Source of the DNA: Daphnia carinata
Taxonomy: Eukaryota; Arthropoda; Branchiopoda; Diplostraca; Daphniidae
DNA length: 64,000 bases
Reading direction: 5' to 3'
NCBI RefSeq assembly: GCF_022539665.2
Contig: NC_081339.1
Coordinates: forward strand, 2,256,017 to 2,320,016
The notes beneath the pieces are model-generated. The model was not told where the DNA came from and ran no database searches. It saw only the letters and a program-made list of their open reading frames with translations. A program made the position numbers and the translations under genes. Shown here piece by piece: positions 12,511 to 24,610 of the stretch. The stretch's first letter is position 1; every line of letters begins with the position of its first letter.

Positions 12511-15188
12511 CGTGATTCGTGAGTAACTGACGCCGGCCGTTACTAACGAATTTTTCTAGTAGATGTGCATCATTTATGGCTTTCGGGTAACACGAATATT
12601 TGAAGCTTTTCTTTAAAAGAAACAATCAGTGCATTGCTGTCGATTTTAATCGCATTGCTTCAAAATGGAGGTGGATAAGGGCACGGGGAGGTGGAGTTAT
12701 TAGAGAGATATTGTATTCTTAAGGCTACGGTGACTGCAGTCACATGATGAAATGTGAATGGTATTCTATTCATGTGCCGTTTTCTTAAATATGCCACGCC
12801 ATTCGGAACAGCAGGTTACCCTCTTCTTTAAATTAAAAGATTATATGTACTGTGTAAACTGTCTATTGTAATGCATTTCAGTTTACAGTAACGTTTTTAG
12901 TCGTCGTGCAGCGTCATCAAGTGACACCCCTCAACCCATTTCGACCGGAACTAATGGTTGATTCATTACATTTTAATTAGTTCTATGACGGCATGGAATG
13001 AGAGCACGCATTGCATAATGTCCGCCACAAAGATGTAGACGAGTGCAATGTCTTGGGGAATAAATGTTCAGTAAAAATGGGCAAATTTCATTGTAGATGA
13101 CTAAAATATCGTTTAGAATGGACCGCAATGTGCATTGGATTGTATCTTCCCAAAACGAATATCGTCTTAGTGTATGGTCGATTGTCATTGCAAGCGTAAC
13201 AATATTTCTAAAAAAAAAACAAAACAATGATGAAAGCCCAAAACAAATAATAATAGAGAGCACATAGAGTAATCATTAATGAAAACGGGGGATTAAATTG
13301 CGTTCCGTAGAAAAGGACAGATTAGGATAAATTCAGCTAAATGTTTAGTACTTTTAATTAGCGAAAACCTCCATTATTTTAAACGGTCAGGACATAAAAC
13401 AGAAAGGATGGAACGAAGAAAAACCACAATAGAAGTAAATCCGGTGCACACTCGGTAATTTTTTAAGTTACGGAAAACAGATGCCGTTTTTTTAACAGCG
13501 AACAAAGAGCGTTCAGCGAAAACCGTCTCATTTGTGGTTGACGAGTCGTCGAAAATGTTTATGACCCAACCGAGGAACACTCTTCCTTTTCTCCTGTAAT
13601 GAATATAATATATATTTGTAAATTTGTCTTGTCTTCTTTTTGAACATTACCTGAGCTTGCGTCAAATACCCGTCGCCTTTATTGTCTTGCGCAAAAGCAC
13701 GAAATGATTTTTATCATTAACCATAAGTTACGACAACGTCTGCTTATTTGATGTGTTGACCAGAAGACAGCTTGGTCAGTAAACAGAACCTTAGTTTTTC
13801 TCGTGCGTCATCGATACAAAGTACGAACGGGAAGTTGTTCAAGAAGGCACGATAGGGAGCTATCATGTCGTTTATACGTAATCAATCAATATAAGCAAAA
13901 GTACTGTGCACGCCTATGCTAACAAAGTGTACATCTATCACATGGTTTAATACGGTGCAATGTTTGACGCAGAGATTACTACTCAAAATCAGATGAAACT
14001 ATTTTTATTTTCTCCATCGCCCATGTTGCTAGCTTATAAGTTAATGGGTATAATTTAACAAAGAGAATGATATTGTGACACATTTTCTTTGAAGGAACTC
14101 CTTTTTCTTTTTTTAGAGGTTGGTCAAAGTTATAACGCGTAGTTTGGTGAATCAGTGTGGGTGTAATTTTCAATGTTGAGTAAGAGTGTAAGCTATAACG
14201 TTGTCGCAGAAAAGTCGTATAATTATGAAGGATGCAATAAATGTTATGGTGCTATAGGGTTTGCATTTTATGTTCTCGATTTGCTAAGACTTTAATTTTC
14301 TTTGACTAAAAAACATGTTTGTTTCCGTTAACTGTAATGATTTGTTGTTTATTTTCAAAGCGGAGCCTTATAGCCATCTGGCCATGTCGTAAGCAACTGA
14401 TAACTATCTTAGCTGTATGGGTTTCTTTGGAATTTCCCCCATGTTAATAATAGCCACTGTTTAATTTAGGCTAAGGATATTGGAGTACCACAATTTTTTA
14501 CGAGCATAACTTGCGAAGGGCGTATCACGATATAACAACTACCAAAGAAAAACGTGATATCGGTAGCTCTATGCTAAAAAAAAACTTTTATAAATGGCAG
14601 TTTTTCTTCCGCCATAGCCATCTAACGCTTGTCTTAAGCAACTATGGATTGCGTATACGTCTTCCATTCTTCTTCTTTCAAATTATTAAAGTCAACCAAA
14701 TTGCACTGAAAAACAACCTTAAAACCTTCGCATAAAAAAAAATTTATTATAAGTACTTGGCCGGGAAAATTCAGATAAATTTACAAAATTTAAATTTACG
14801 TCGGTGAGTCGGGAATATTTCTTTAAATTGGCGTAATAAAAAATGGCAATGTCGCTGATTGGTTGTTATGGCGGTGAAAAACCCGAAAAACACTCGCTTG
14901 GATCATCGATCAGCAGAGTAGTTTTAGAAATTATGTTACTGACTTTCATTTTTTGAATCAGTATTTTAGATCGTCTTAGCCTTTTAAATTTACGTTCATA
15001 TTTTATTTCTCCATTTTTAGTGAAGAGTCTTTAGATATTTATTTATGTTAAACAAACAGTGCAATTGGACTTTGATGCCAAGATAGAATTTGTACCTAGT
15101 TGGTGTAATAGATACCCATTTTTATTGGTAACATTGTCCCGCTTTACAATAAGTAAGCTTTTATTGATTGGACGTTGAAATCTGAACA
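12511..15188. other. Intergenic region with a possible degraded minus-strand exon
   Basis: No complete gene is recognised. Minus-strand frames at 12973-13263 and 13374-13580 are open but resemble nothing I know. Around 13651-13713 (minus) a short frame reads like an EF-hand loop (AQDNKGDGYLT) followed by a CAG|GTAATG donor; see findings. The rest is AT-rich DNA. Confidence 0.4.
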
Positions 15189-15722
15189 ATGCTTGTCATA
15201 ATTGAGTCCACAATTTGTGGAAATGTGGCTGGATACCTGCAGTGTACCGTCACAGGTAATGAAACTATAAATAGCCTGCTGTCAACATACTGTGAAGCCA
15301 AGGTATTCATGTTCATATTATATATGCATAATTTGATTTGAGTTAATCACTTTTATTCACAGGGAATTCAAGTAAATCAAAATTTTTTACTTCGGGACCA
15401 AAAAGGAGTTGTGCTTGACAGTAGGAAAACTGTATCAAATAGTGACATCAAAGATGGGGATACTCTCTATCTTGAAATCAAAGGTAATATCAATGTGTGG
15501 ACATGATTATAAAAGGCATTAATTCCTAAATCAAAGCCATGTACTCTTTGATGAAGTTTAATGTGTTTCAATTCTGAAACAGGAACGCAAAATGGCATGT
15601 TTCGTTTTACCAGCTGGTGGTTGCTGGCCATGGGATCAATCTTCATTGCTTTTGGGGGTTTCGCAATTGTTGTTGCCCTACATCTTTTGACGGGACCTAC
15701 CCCGATTGAGGTAAGGCCATAA
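15189..15722 (+). CDS. Small single-pass membrane protein with ubiquitin-fold-like N-terminal region
   Basis: Three exons splice cleanly: 15189-15302, 15363-15483 and 15583 onward, joined at phases 0 and 1. The product is about 121 residues to the end of the recognised coding part. Residues 1-78 look like a ubiquitin-like fold: a start of MLVIIEST, then LLRDQKGVVLDS and a DIKDGDTLYLEIK segment typical of the last strands of such domains. Residues about 86-115 contain a transmembrane helix (WWLLAMGSIFIAFGGFAIVVALHLL). The third exon either reads through GTAAGG to a TAA ending at 15722, adding VRP, or uses that strong donor (GAG|GTAAGG at 15710). Possible last exons then start at 15805 (one residue and stop) or at 15791 (19 residues, overlapping the next gene antisense). 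I do not recognise the family. The splice pattern and coherent domains make it a real gene; the fold is inferred. Confidence 0.65.
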
Positions 15723-15816
15723 ATAACCATTTTTTCTTTAGAGGACAAAATCATTGGTATATTTGGAACTGGTAGATTTTAGTTTTATAGTACTGCATCT
15801 TTAGGCTTAAAAGAAA

Positions 15817-17500
15817 TTATACCAAAGGAGGCAACTGTTTGAGAAAGTAAGATGAGCCAAGGTTAAAGCGTTTAGAAACTTTATCTTCGATCCAGGAAGA
15901 CGCGTGTGGGATGGATGCGTAAACGCCGGGAACGCCATTCTCACCGCATCCTATACCCCAGGCAACAATTCCAACTTGCATGTAGCGGAAAGGCTTTCGT
16001 TCACCGGGTATGGGGCAAACCAAGGGCGATCCTCCATCCCCCTAGAAACAAAAATTGTTTTAAAACCAAAAACGATATGAATGGGAAAAGCTCTTTACCT
16101 TGCATGTATCTTTTCCGGGTTCGCCTCCGGCACAAACGAAGCTATTATGAAGCTGAAAAGCTTGCCCGAGCCTAGTTTTACGCAAACTACTTTCACATGT
16201 AGAATGAGGAACCAATGGAAGTTCGATCTTCTTCAAAACATGTTGATATTTCCCGGCTTGACCTGTTTCACCAAAAAAAAATATTTAGTGTTACAAGAGC
16301 CCTTCAGGTTGTTGTACCAAATAGCAAAATGTTTGCATACCAAATTGATCCTTTCCCCAGCCAGTTGCAAAACAGCGACTTCCGTCGAAAATTTGATTTG
16401 GTTGAGGAAGACAAACAACATCAGCTTCAGGTCCCAAATCGATAGGTTCTGCAAGGAAGAGTAAAGCTACATCGTTGAAAAGCGCTGCAGGGTAGTACTG
16501 TTCGTGAATGATGGCATCGACAACAAGTCGATCCTGATGCGGGAAAAATTCATACGCTGACTGGGTATCCCATTCGCCGATACGGATTTTGAGGCTTTTG
16601 GGGTCTTTGCTGTAGTGTGAAACGTGAAAGATTAGCGAGAGACAAAACAAAAATCGCCTGCCAATTCTAATTTACCCGACGACACAATGAGCTGCCGTGA
16701 GTACAACGGACGGGTGAATCAGTGAACCCCCACATTGGTAGACATCATTCGTTTTGCCTGCTGCGGACACCGTAGGTCGCAAAATAGCAACCATCCATGG
16801 GAATTCTCCATATTGTGACTCGTTGTCTTTGAAATTTGTGATGCGAACATTAAGTCCATCTCCGTTGCGTACACCACAAGTTGAAACGTATTTAGGCCCC
16901 AATGGCACGGGTGGAACGATTTCCGGTATACGTTCAGGTGTAGGCATTTTGCAACAAACTTCGATCGAACCGGGGCAGTTGCCTCCAACCAATCCGTTGG
17001 GTTCATGGGGAACGTCTCTCTTTCTAATAGATTTGGCCTCAACCGTCACGTTTTTTGTGGGTGGCTTCTTGCGTATGTCAATAATTCCTGCTCCATCTGT
17101 GATGATTTGGCCCTCGTTGCACAGATAGTAGGGTACGCAGACACAAACGCCTGGATGAGGAGAAAACTTTCCAGCCGTTTCCGGTCCGCTACTCAAGATC
17201 TGAGCCACTACTGTAGAATCGATTGAACTCTCTGCATTTGGAAAGAATGCAAAAATGTAATTAAAAGAAATTTTAGTTCAAAGTGTCTGCAATGTTCTTA
17301 CCTTGTTTGATGTTGGCAATTTTGCTGTCGTCATGCGAATTGCTTTTGGCCTCTGCAATTGTCTCTACCAAGGCCTCGTCGTCAACCGCTTTCTCCTTGT
17401 TCAACCACCAAAATTCGCCATCTTCTTGACGTCTGATACGAGCTGCCCAACAACAACAACCCGTCAGGACAACAAACGCGACCAATACTTTGAACAACAT
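15817..17500 (-). CDS. CLIP-domain serine protease homolog (catalytic Ser lost)
   Basis: Five minus-strand exons join in frame to 470 residues: 17500-17302, 17231-16676, 16609-16341, 16262-16099 and 16041-15817. A signal peptide ([17 protein letters not shown]) starts the protein. A CLIP domain lies around residues 96-160 ([12 protein letters not shown] through EVCCKMP), then a linker and a trypsin-like domain. His (LTAAHCV, about residue 248) and Asp (FNDVALL, about 298) are kept, but the usual GDSGGP motif reads GDGGSP, putting Gly at the nucleophile position (about 399). It should therefore be proteolytically dead. In arthropods such clip-domain homologs act as secreted cofactors of prophenoloxidase activation and as immune or adhesion proteins; that role is inferred from the family. 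Its 3' end converges within about 100 bp on the small membrane-protein gene. The last intron sits directly before the GDGGSP codons. Confidence 0.95.
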
Positions 17501-18410
17501 TCCGTAATCGAGTGCCAGTTGTCTTCCCAGCGTTTGCGACTGGAATGGTAGAAGAGATCCGGTGTTAGCTGCTGATATACTGCATGTCAGAGAGCTGAAG
17601 ATAGAAGCCAGGTAGAAGCACTAGCGCCATCATTGGTCAGCGGCATCCATTTGCTTTTTTCCCCTTTGCTTTTCCACATCTTTCGGGGTACTCTGGGTTT
17701 TTCAAGGTCTTTTGGTCATGTCGTTCGTTTTTCTACACCATGGACAGGTATTCCTATTAGAATCACCTGACGCTCTCTCCCCTCTCCTGGGGAAATCCCA
17801 ATGAGATCCGTGAGTTTAGCATTGACCGAACTCTTTCTAGGTTGGCTCGTAAAATGTATCATACGATATTCAGTTGCATTTTGTAATCGGAATTGGCTAA
17901 TTTTAGTTATAATGGGATACGATCAATCTATTGACAGGAATTACCTTGAAATTTTTGTTTTATTTTTAAAACCACATATCATCGAAGCAACAACGCAGTC
18001 CGATCGCTTGAAATGCGTGATGATTGAAACCGCACAATGTGACCTTCTCTTTCATGCGAAAGGAAGCCATGAACCGGCATCCGCCAAATGGAAAACAATT
18101 ATCATCCGGCTTCTCGAACAGGAATTGTCATTATGTAATTTGTGTGGTTGTTACGTGGGATGGGTCTCTTTTTGTCTTTTTTAGTTTTGTTTTTACGAGT
18201 TTGAAGTAAACGACCCTGAATGCGTGAGGGGGGGGGGGGAGAAAGTAGGTTTTGATTGTGAACTCCTCCTTGCATTTAAAATTTAACTTTCACTCTTCAT
18301 GACGTGTCGCGATATTCGATACATATCAAGGTTATTGGAAAATCCAAATTTCTGTCTTCATGTTTATTGAGTTTGGCTATGTGAAAAAAACAAACAGATG
18401 AAGTAATCAG
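17501..18410. other. Region between divergent protease-homolog and NTPDase genes
   Basis: This 0.9 kb must hold the protease-homolog promoter and the NTPDase 5' end. NTPDases of this subfamily start with a transmembrane helix that is missing from the exons I can place. A plus-strand frame at 18024-18209 ends in a hydrophobic run (HYVICVVVT, LFVFFSFVF) and could be that exon, but no splice junction joins it convincingly to 18411. There is also a poly-G run near 18229-18239. Confidence 0.4.
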
Positions 18411-20357
18411 TTGCGCGTTGATTCTCCAAAACAGTTTGGCGTCGTCCTTGATGGCGGTTCCAGTCACACGGCTCTTTTCGTTTACCAATGGCCTGGACCC
18501 AAATGGAAAGGCACAGGTGTTCTCCAGCAAATTGGCAATTGCAACATAGTTGGTAAGCCGTACTATTTTTTGGCAGACATTCCGGTCGTTCCCCTCAACC
18601 GTAACCGGCATGGTTGCTTGACCTTATTCTTCCCCGATCACTCACAAGGATGACTCTAAAAACGGAAAACTTTCTTTGGCATAGGTGACATTGCCAGCTT
18701 TTACAATAACATCAGCGGCGTGGACGCCTTCTTAACACCATGTTTGACGTACGCCAGCAGCCAAGTCCCTTCTGCTAGTCATTTAACCACTCCAATATAT
18801 TTTGGGGGCACAGCTGGATTACGATTACTGAAGTATGAATTACCTTTTTCTCCAATCATGCAATGTTTTCTTAACTTAGTTTCTTTGTTTTTATATCCAT
18901 TTATTCAGTATTAGCCAGCCAAGTGCAACTAGTGTTCTACTTGACTCGATTCGCAACCGACTTAGTCGGTCGGGATTTAGATTCGAGCCTTCTTACGTTG
19001 AAATTTTGTCAGGAATGGACGAGGCCCAATTCAGTTGGGTTACAGTCAACACCCAACTGCGAAATGTTGGACCTGATCATCGAAGGATGTACTTGAGGGA
19101 GAATTCTCAAGGTTCCTATTTCCTTGTCATTATGAAACCACGAATTCGAAATTAATCGATATTGGTTTAATATCCAGAGACAGTTGGTGCATTGGATTTA
19201 GGCGGAGCAAGCACACAGTTGGCTCTAGAAACGTCAAGTGGTCGCGAAACCATGTGGAATTCGACAAGCAAATCGAGTGGGATGTGGAGAGAAGATGACG
19301 TATCGAATTTAGAATTGTACAGCCAAAACTACTCTGTATACAGTCAGAGTAGTTTGTGTTATGGTCTTTTGGAAGTTATCAAACGCTATCAATCAATGCT
19401 CATCGTTGAAGGTGAAAACAATGGATTGAAAATATTGGAAAGTCCATGCCAACCTTTAGGTCACAGCGTTGTGATAAAAGCCAGCAATGTTTTCAATTCA
19501 CCGTGTTCCGAGAACCGATCGACCACTGACGAAGAATGGACTTTGAACGGGACCAGCAATTACCTGAAGTGCTCTAATATGATTGAAAGCCTTTTCAACG
19601 CTATCTATTGCCAGTCACATTTTCTGCCTGCAACCTGCTTCTCCAATCAAGGCCAGCCATCTCTTGAAAATCAAGACTTTCTGGTTAGGATTTATACAAT
19701 TACCACCTTCTTGGAATTGATAACCAACCATTTACACGATAGGCATTTTCCAGCTTTACAATTTTGACAAGAGATTTGAACGTTACCAATAGTAGCTCAT
19801 TGGCGAATTTCCGCAATGCAGTCGAATCAGTATGCAATATGACCTTGGATGAGATTTCGGACATTCCGTTAACAGGTACGTAGCACATTTTTTTGGAGAA
19901 TCAACAATGAAATGAAATATATAATTTTTTTTTCTTCTAGTCCCTAATTCATCCTTCATACCGCTCCTTTGCTTGGAGACACAGTACATACTGTCATTGC
20001 TGACTTCCGGATATGGTTTTGATGATCAAACGTGGCAGGGTCTTCATTTTGTTAAACAAGTAAGTCGCATCATTCATTTTGTTCAGTACCAAATGTTAAA
20101 ATTATTCCAAGCAGATCGATAACACGGAACTCGGATGGGCGTTGGGTTACATGACGGAGAAAACGAACCAGATTGCCGCCGCAGAAGCATCTATTCTACT
20201 AGCCACTCCGATCTTCATCGCTCTTGCGATTCTATTTAGTCTTTTCCTGGTGGTTGGCTCACTACTCGGATACCACGCCGTGCGGATGAGACGCTCCGCC
20301 AATTCATACAGCAGGTTGCGACATCATACATACGGGACTTTGAACCTGTCACTCTAG
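18411..20357 (+). CDS. ENTPD: Ectonucleoside triphosphate diphosphohydrolase (CD39/NTPDase), N-terminus not placed
   Basis: Seven plus-strand exons join in frame for 497 residues: 18411-18552, 18685-18832, 18909-19111, 19178-19683, 19743-19875, 19941-20059 and 20115-20357. All five apyrase-conserved regions appear in order: FGVVLDGGSSHT, PIYFGGTAGLRLL, LSGMDEAQFSWVTVN, LDLGGASTQLAL and ELGWALGYM. A C-terminal transmembrane helix (FIALAILFSLFLVVGSLLGY) precedes a short basic tail, as in the cell-surface subfamily that hydrolyses extracellular ATP and ADP. The catalytic-base Glu of region 3 seems present (MDEAQ). Small deviations are GGSS for the usual AGSS in region 1 and GGTAG for GATAG in region 2. 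The first exon, expected to hold an N-terminal membrane anchor, is not certain: the frame in front of 18411 is soon closed, so an acceptor at 18409-18410 is the best choice. Confidence 0.92.
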
Positions 20358-20709
20358 ACCTATCCATTAAGGTTTTAATTCATTTTCTCCTTAAACGATC
20401 AGGCGTCTTTGATCCTTTTTACGGTAGATTTGCTTTGTTCAGTTAACCACAGCCATCCTCGATATCCTCTTAGGGCACTGCTGCTGAAAATCGACGATGA
20501 ACTGGAACGATTCCTGCCAATTTTTGATTCCAACGAGCAAGAGGTTGATTAATTCGCCACGTCATACTTCCTTTGTACCAGAAATGCATTTAATTATCAT
20601 AACGGTGGGTACAAAGCTCGTGCCCAATAACTGTATTTTCACGAAGTCAGTTTTAGTTTTTTTTCCTTCAAACGTCTGCATTTGCATATTTTATCGATTG
20701 AGGAATTTT

Positions 20710-20715
20710 AATAAA
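20710..20715 (+). promoter_or_regulatory. AATAAA polyadenylation signal (NTPDase)
   Basis: This canonical signal lies about 350 bp after the NTPDase stop at 20357 and about 160 bp before the stop of the convergent DDX56 gene. The gap 20358-20877 otherwise shows nothing recognisable. Confidence 0.6.
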
Positions 20716-20877
20716 CGCGGATTATTTCCCGATAGCCATCCGGTGAAAATCTTTTGGACTGAACAGTGAAACCGTCTAACCCAAACATCATAGCACTGAA
20801 CGAAAAGTAAGTACATATCGAATCTTTTAATGTAATGTCGAATGGAAACAAATTTCATACAGTCAAGAAAGTCATTA

Positions 20878-22942
20878 TTACTTCTTTGCTTTCTTTTTAA
20901 ATCCCTCAAATTCAAAGCTAAGCAAAGGGTTATCTTTTCTTTTCAAAAAGGTTTTTTCTTTTTTGCCAGTTTTTCCTTCACCATGGGTTGAAGAATTACC
21001 TCGTGCTTTATTGCCGCTCGCTTTAGCAAGTCGTCTTAAGGTAGGTGGGATTATGTAGTCGGGCACATCTTTGAGATGACCCTGTATGCGAACTGTATGC
21101 AAGGCTTTGTCGTGGCGCAGAACTCCCATGTCATTCGGGTTGTTTTCAAAGTGCGACTAAACAAAAGTATGAATATTTTGACTATCAAATAAGTTAATGA
21201 AAATTGTTTTTTTCTCACCCTCAGTTTTTTGGATTGCATCATTTCCGATTTAATCTCTGCCAAACGAGCTTCTCGGACTGCAATTCGGGTAACAGCTTTC
21301 CATGCGTCCTGTGAGCGGTAACGGAAAGCTTCAATCTCTTCCATTCTGAACTGATATGGCCTGCAAAATATTCAGAAGTTAAAACCATAATAGATATTGC
21401 AGACAAAAGCATTTTAGAATTGAAAATGATTCTTACTTGAAGACCGATTCCTGACCGGGAGGAATCCAATCACTGAGATGTTCTTCTACTGCTTGCATAA
21501 GGTATTTTTCTCTAACACTAACAAAAGAGAGTGCAGTTCCTTTGTTATTACCGCGAGCAGTTCTACCCACTCGATGAATGTAAGAGTCGACATCTGGAGG
21601 AAAGTCGAAATTTATGACATTCGAAACGAACTGAAAGTCAATACCGCGTACAACTCCAGATTCTTTATCATTCTTACGCTTTCCCTGATTTAAAAAAACA
21701 AAAACGGATAATTACAGGTTACTATTATTTGACAAAAAAAAATGCAAACCTTGTTTGACTTGTCAACAGAGGCATAATTTGGATCTTCTAATGTTGACTC
21801 GTCTGACGCAATAATAATATCGTAGATTCCAGAGTTGAACTGCTGAACTATGTGGCAACGGGAGTTGACAGGCAGTTCACCGTTCAAAGCACATGACGGG
21901 ATTCCAAACTGTTGGAGGTATAACTTCAACCTAAAATATTACAAATAGTTATGAGATATTACTGATTGAAGAATTTTCGAAAGGTTTACTTGTAGCATCG
22001 ATCAACGTTTCGAACAAAGACGATCGTTTTCCCTCGTACTAAATTTAATTTGAATAGGGCATAGATAAGGACTGCTTTATCCCATTCTTCGGCATAGATC
22101 TGGTATTGTGTTAGTTGTGAAGCAGGTGGTAGCTCAGGTTCCTCCAATTTCAATATTACTGGGTGATGAAGAACTAGACTTTTCAAATTCTGAATGTCAT
22201 CACTCAAAGTGGCAGATGTCAACACACATTGATAGTCATTGGGAAGGTACCTACAAAAACAAATTGAAGTTATTTCTTGCAAGTATTTTTCCCAAAAGGC
22301 TTTACTTACTCAAGCACACTTTTCAAATCAGCTTCAAAGCCAAACGAAAATACCAGATCAGCTTCATCAATAACAAGGTATTGAAGGGATTCTTTCAATA
22401 CAAGCTTTTTTGAGATCAAATGTACCAAAACAGTTGAGGGAGTTGCAATAACTATGTCGGGATGTGCTGCCAGAAGAGTTTTTTGTCCTGATATTGCTGT
22501 CTGTTAAGCAATTTTAGGATAACAATTACCGCTTTTCAAAGTAAGCACTTGATTAAGTGATTACCTGAGAGCCAACATTTACACATGTGATGTCACGAGA
22601 ACAGCTTGTGGTAAATGATTGGAAAGCTTTGTGAAGTTGTTGGCAAAGTTCTTTCGTTGGAGCAAGGATTAAAGCCCGGGTGACTTGTTCCTTGGCTGTC
22701 TGTTTTTCTATCAAAATGTTCTGAATAATGGGGATGGCAAACACGGCTGTCTTCCCAGAACCTGTTCTGCCTTTTGCCAAAACGTCTTTGCCTTCTAAAA
22801 ACAGAGGAATTCCTTTTTCCTGAATTAACGTCGGTGACACCCATCCCAGTTTGGCAATCGCTTTAAGTAAGCGATCATCAAGATTCATCTGATGGAATGC
22901 CACAATTTTTTTTTCAGGATCTATTTCTACGGGTTCACTCAT
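20878..22942 (-). CDS. DDX56: DEAD-box RNA helicase DDX56 (Dbp9 family)
   Basis: Seven minus-strand exons join in frame to 559 residues: 22942-22565, 22500-22310, 22250-21990, 21930-21750, 21684-21437, 21360-21219 and 21156-20878. Helicase motifs are complete: Q motif ([15 protein letters not shown]), motif I (GRTGSGKT), PTKEL, TPST, DEAD ([14 protein letters not shown], about residue 170), SAT (LTSATLS), RGIDF and HRVGRTAR. Stretches diagnostic for DDX56 rather than other DEAD-box proteins are present, such as [32 protein letters not shown] and the tail [19 protein letters not shown] followed by [11 protein letters not shown]. The C-terminus is lysine-rich, fitting a nucleolar protein. In the family it acts in assembly of the large ribosomal subunit. 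Length is close to human DDX56. The start codon lies only about 180 bp downstream of the VCPKMT stop on the same strand. Confidence 0.97.
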
Positions 22943-23123
22943 TTTCTGGCTGTCTTGTTTTATTTGGAGCTATGATTTCAACAGTAAACTCACGTGTACG
23001 CAGTGAGCAGCCATGAAACTAAAAAAACTGGTGCTACTAAACAGCAATTCAGATTTTCAGAATACGAATATTAATTAAGGTGGTATAAGAGTTGCTGAAG
23101 AACTTTGTAGATGTATTTTTAAA

Positions 23124-23999
23124 TCACATTTCCAAGGAAGTTATTTTAAAAATGTGTATATCTTCACATCTAAAATCATTACGATAATATTCATAAGGTA
23201 CTTTGGAAACACAACAAGTTTTCTTTATTTTTTCGAAGAAATCGGCGATTAACGTTTTCTTTTCTTCACTTTCCCTTTCTTCATAAGAAATGTAGATATC
23301 CGTTTTTCTACCTCCATTGGGATGGGTACTGAGATCTTCAATGGTTTTAATGAAGGCATTCAAAGACTAAAAAAAAATTGATAAAACCATTTCTTAGTCC
23401 CATATGGTATAAGGGGTGTAAACAAGGACAGTACCTCTTTATAATATATACAATCTGCAGCTAGCACAATATCAAAGCCTTTATCAGTACGAGAAACTAG
23501 ACCCGATATATCAGAGCCCCACTCAAAAGCTTTGGCACTACCTGCTCCTTGCAACAATGGAGTATTTTTGAGAAGATTCCTCTTTATTAGAGGAACCATT
23601 TCAGGTAAGTCCGTCATCAAGCAATCACCCCTAAATTACAAGTAACATTTTTGTGTGATGCAAATTCTATGACAATCAGGGTAACATGTGATCTACCCAA
23701 GGGCTGCAGCAACCAAACCAACAAAGCCTGTGCCAGAACCTAGTTCCAGTATCCTGCGACTTTTCACTGGGATTTGCCTAGTCTGGTTCATATGATCTAG
23801 GTAGGCTCCTAACACAAGGGCTGCATCCCAAACCACACAACCAACCTTATGAAGGGGGAAAAACAAATTACTGATGGTAATTATCAAAACTGTCTTACAT
23901 CTCCTTAGATTTACGCACATCGCCTACGGTGTGTTGAAGAATTTCAAGATTTACGTCGTTCGATGTAAGCTGAAACTCTCTACTGAAGTATTTCTCCAT
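23124..23999 (-). CDS. VCPKMT: VCP lysine methyltransferase (METTL21D/VCPKMT)
   Basis: Four minus-strand exons join in frame to 222 residues: 23999-23919, 23845-23697, 23630-23435 and 23366-23124. It is a seven-beta-strand methyltransferase. The SAM-binding motif reads RRILELGSGTGFVGLVAAAL and the substrate-side DxxY motif reads AADCIYY. Subfamily hallmarks of VCPKMT are VGCVVWDAALVLGAYL and the C-terminal EYYRNDFRCEDIHIFKI, both close to the human protein. In vertebrates the enzyme trimethylates a single lysine of the AAA ATPase VCP/p97 in the cytoplasm. Length is nearly that of the human enzyme (229). The first donor is GAT|GTGCGT, slightly unusual, but it restores the conserved VGCVVW reading exactly at phase 0. 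Confidence 0.95.
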
Positions 24000-24441
24000 C
24001 GTTACTTTTCAAATTGAGCTTGAAACCTGAATGAAATGAGGTGTACTTCTTCTTGCGACTATTCTGATTATTTGTTTATTTACAACTAGAGTTTTGCAAA
24101 GACCAGATTTGCCGGTCGATAATTTCTTGGACGATAATCGTCTGCTACAGATCGAAAAAATAATAATAAACAATAATCGGCGATGAAGTTTTTTGGGGAG
24201 ATTTTAAATTTTCGATTAATTTTTATCGACGGGTTCTCCGATTTCTTTTTGGGCACCGAAAAGTATAAAAAGAAACAAAGTTTTATTTAAACCCTCGAGT
24301 ATATCAAGATTAGAAAGGTCTGTAAAACCAGTTGAGCCACTCGTGTTATAGTCCAGAGGTGGCGTTGCGGCTATTCTGGAACGCCAGTACCTGCCGGTAC
24401 TATTTCATTTTTAGGAATGAAAATTATGGCAACCCGTTTTA
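24000..24441. other. Flank between VCPKMT and the inverted-repeat element
   Basis: AT-rich, no coding signal. The last part holds an imperfect extra copy of the element terminus (24425-24440) directly before the true terminus. Around 24380-24390 lies GCCAGTAC, which recurs in opposite orientation in the right flank. Confidence 0.5.
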
Positions 24442-24610
24442 TATGGCAATCCGTTTTACATAAAAAAAAAAAAAAAAACCAAAAAAAAAAAAAAAAAAAT
24501 CACACTTTTTTCTCTTTTTTCTACCCGTAGCCATCTACCAGTCGGTTTCGTTATTACAGGCATGTAAGCAATTTGAGTTAATTGTATCCTATTAGCAGTT
24601 AATTGAGTAG

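Noticed and set aside
12973-13580. Two minus-strand open frames upstream of the tetraspanin that might be chemoreceptor exons
   Set aside because: Hydrophobic stretches alone are not enough; I see no conserved receptor motif and no consistent splice phases.
18024-18209. Hydrophobic plus-strand frame as NTPDase exon 1
   Set aside because: Position and hydrophobicity fit, but no donor there joins the 18411 exon in the right phase with confidence, so it is mentioned only as a candidate.
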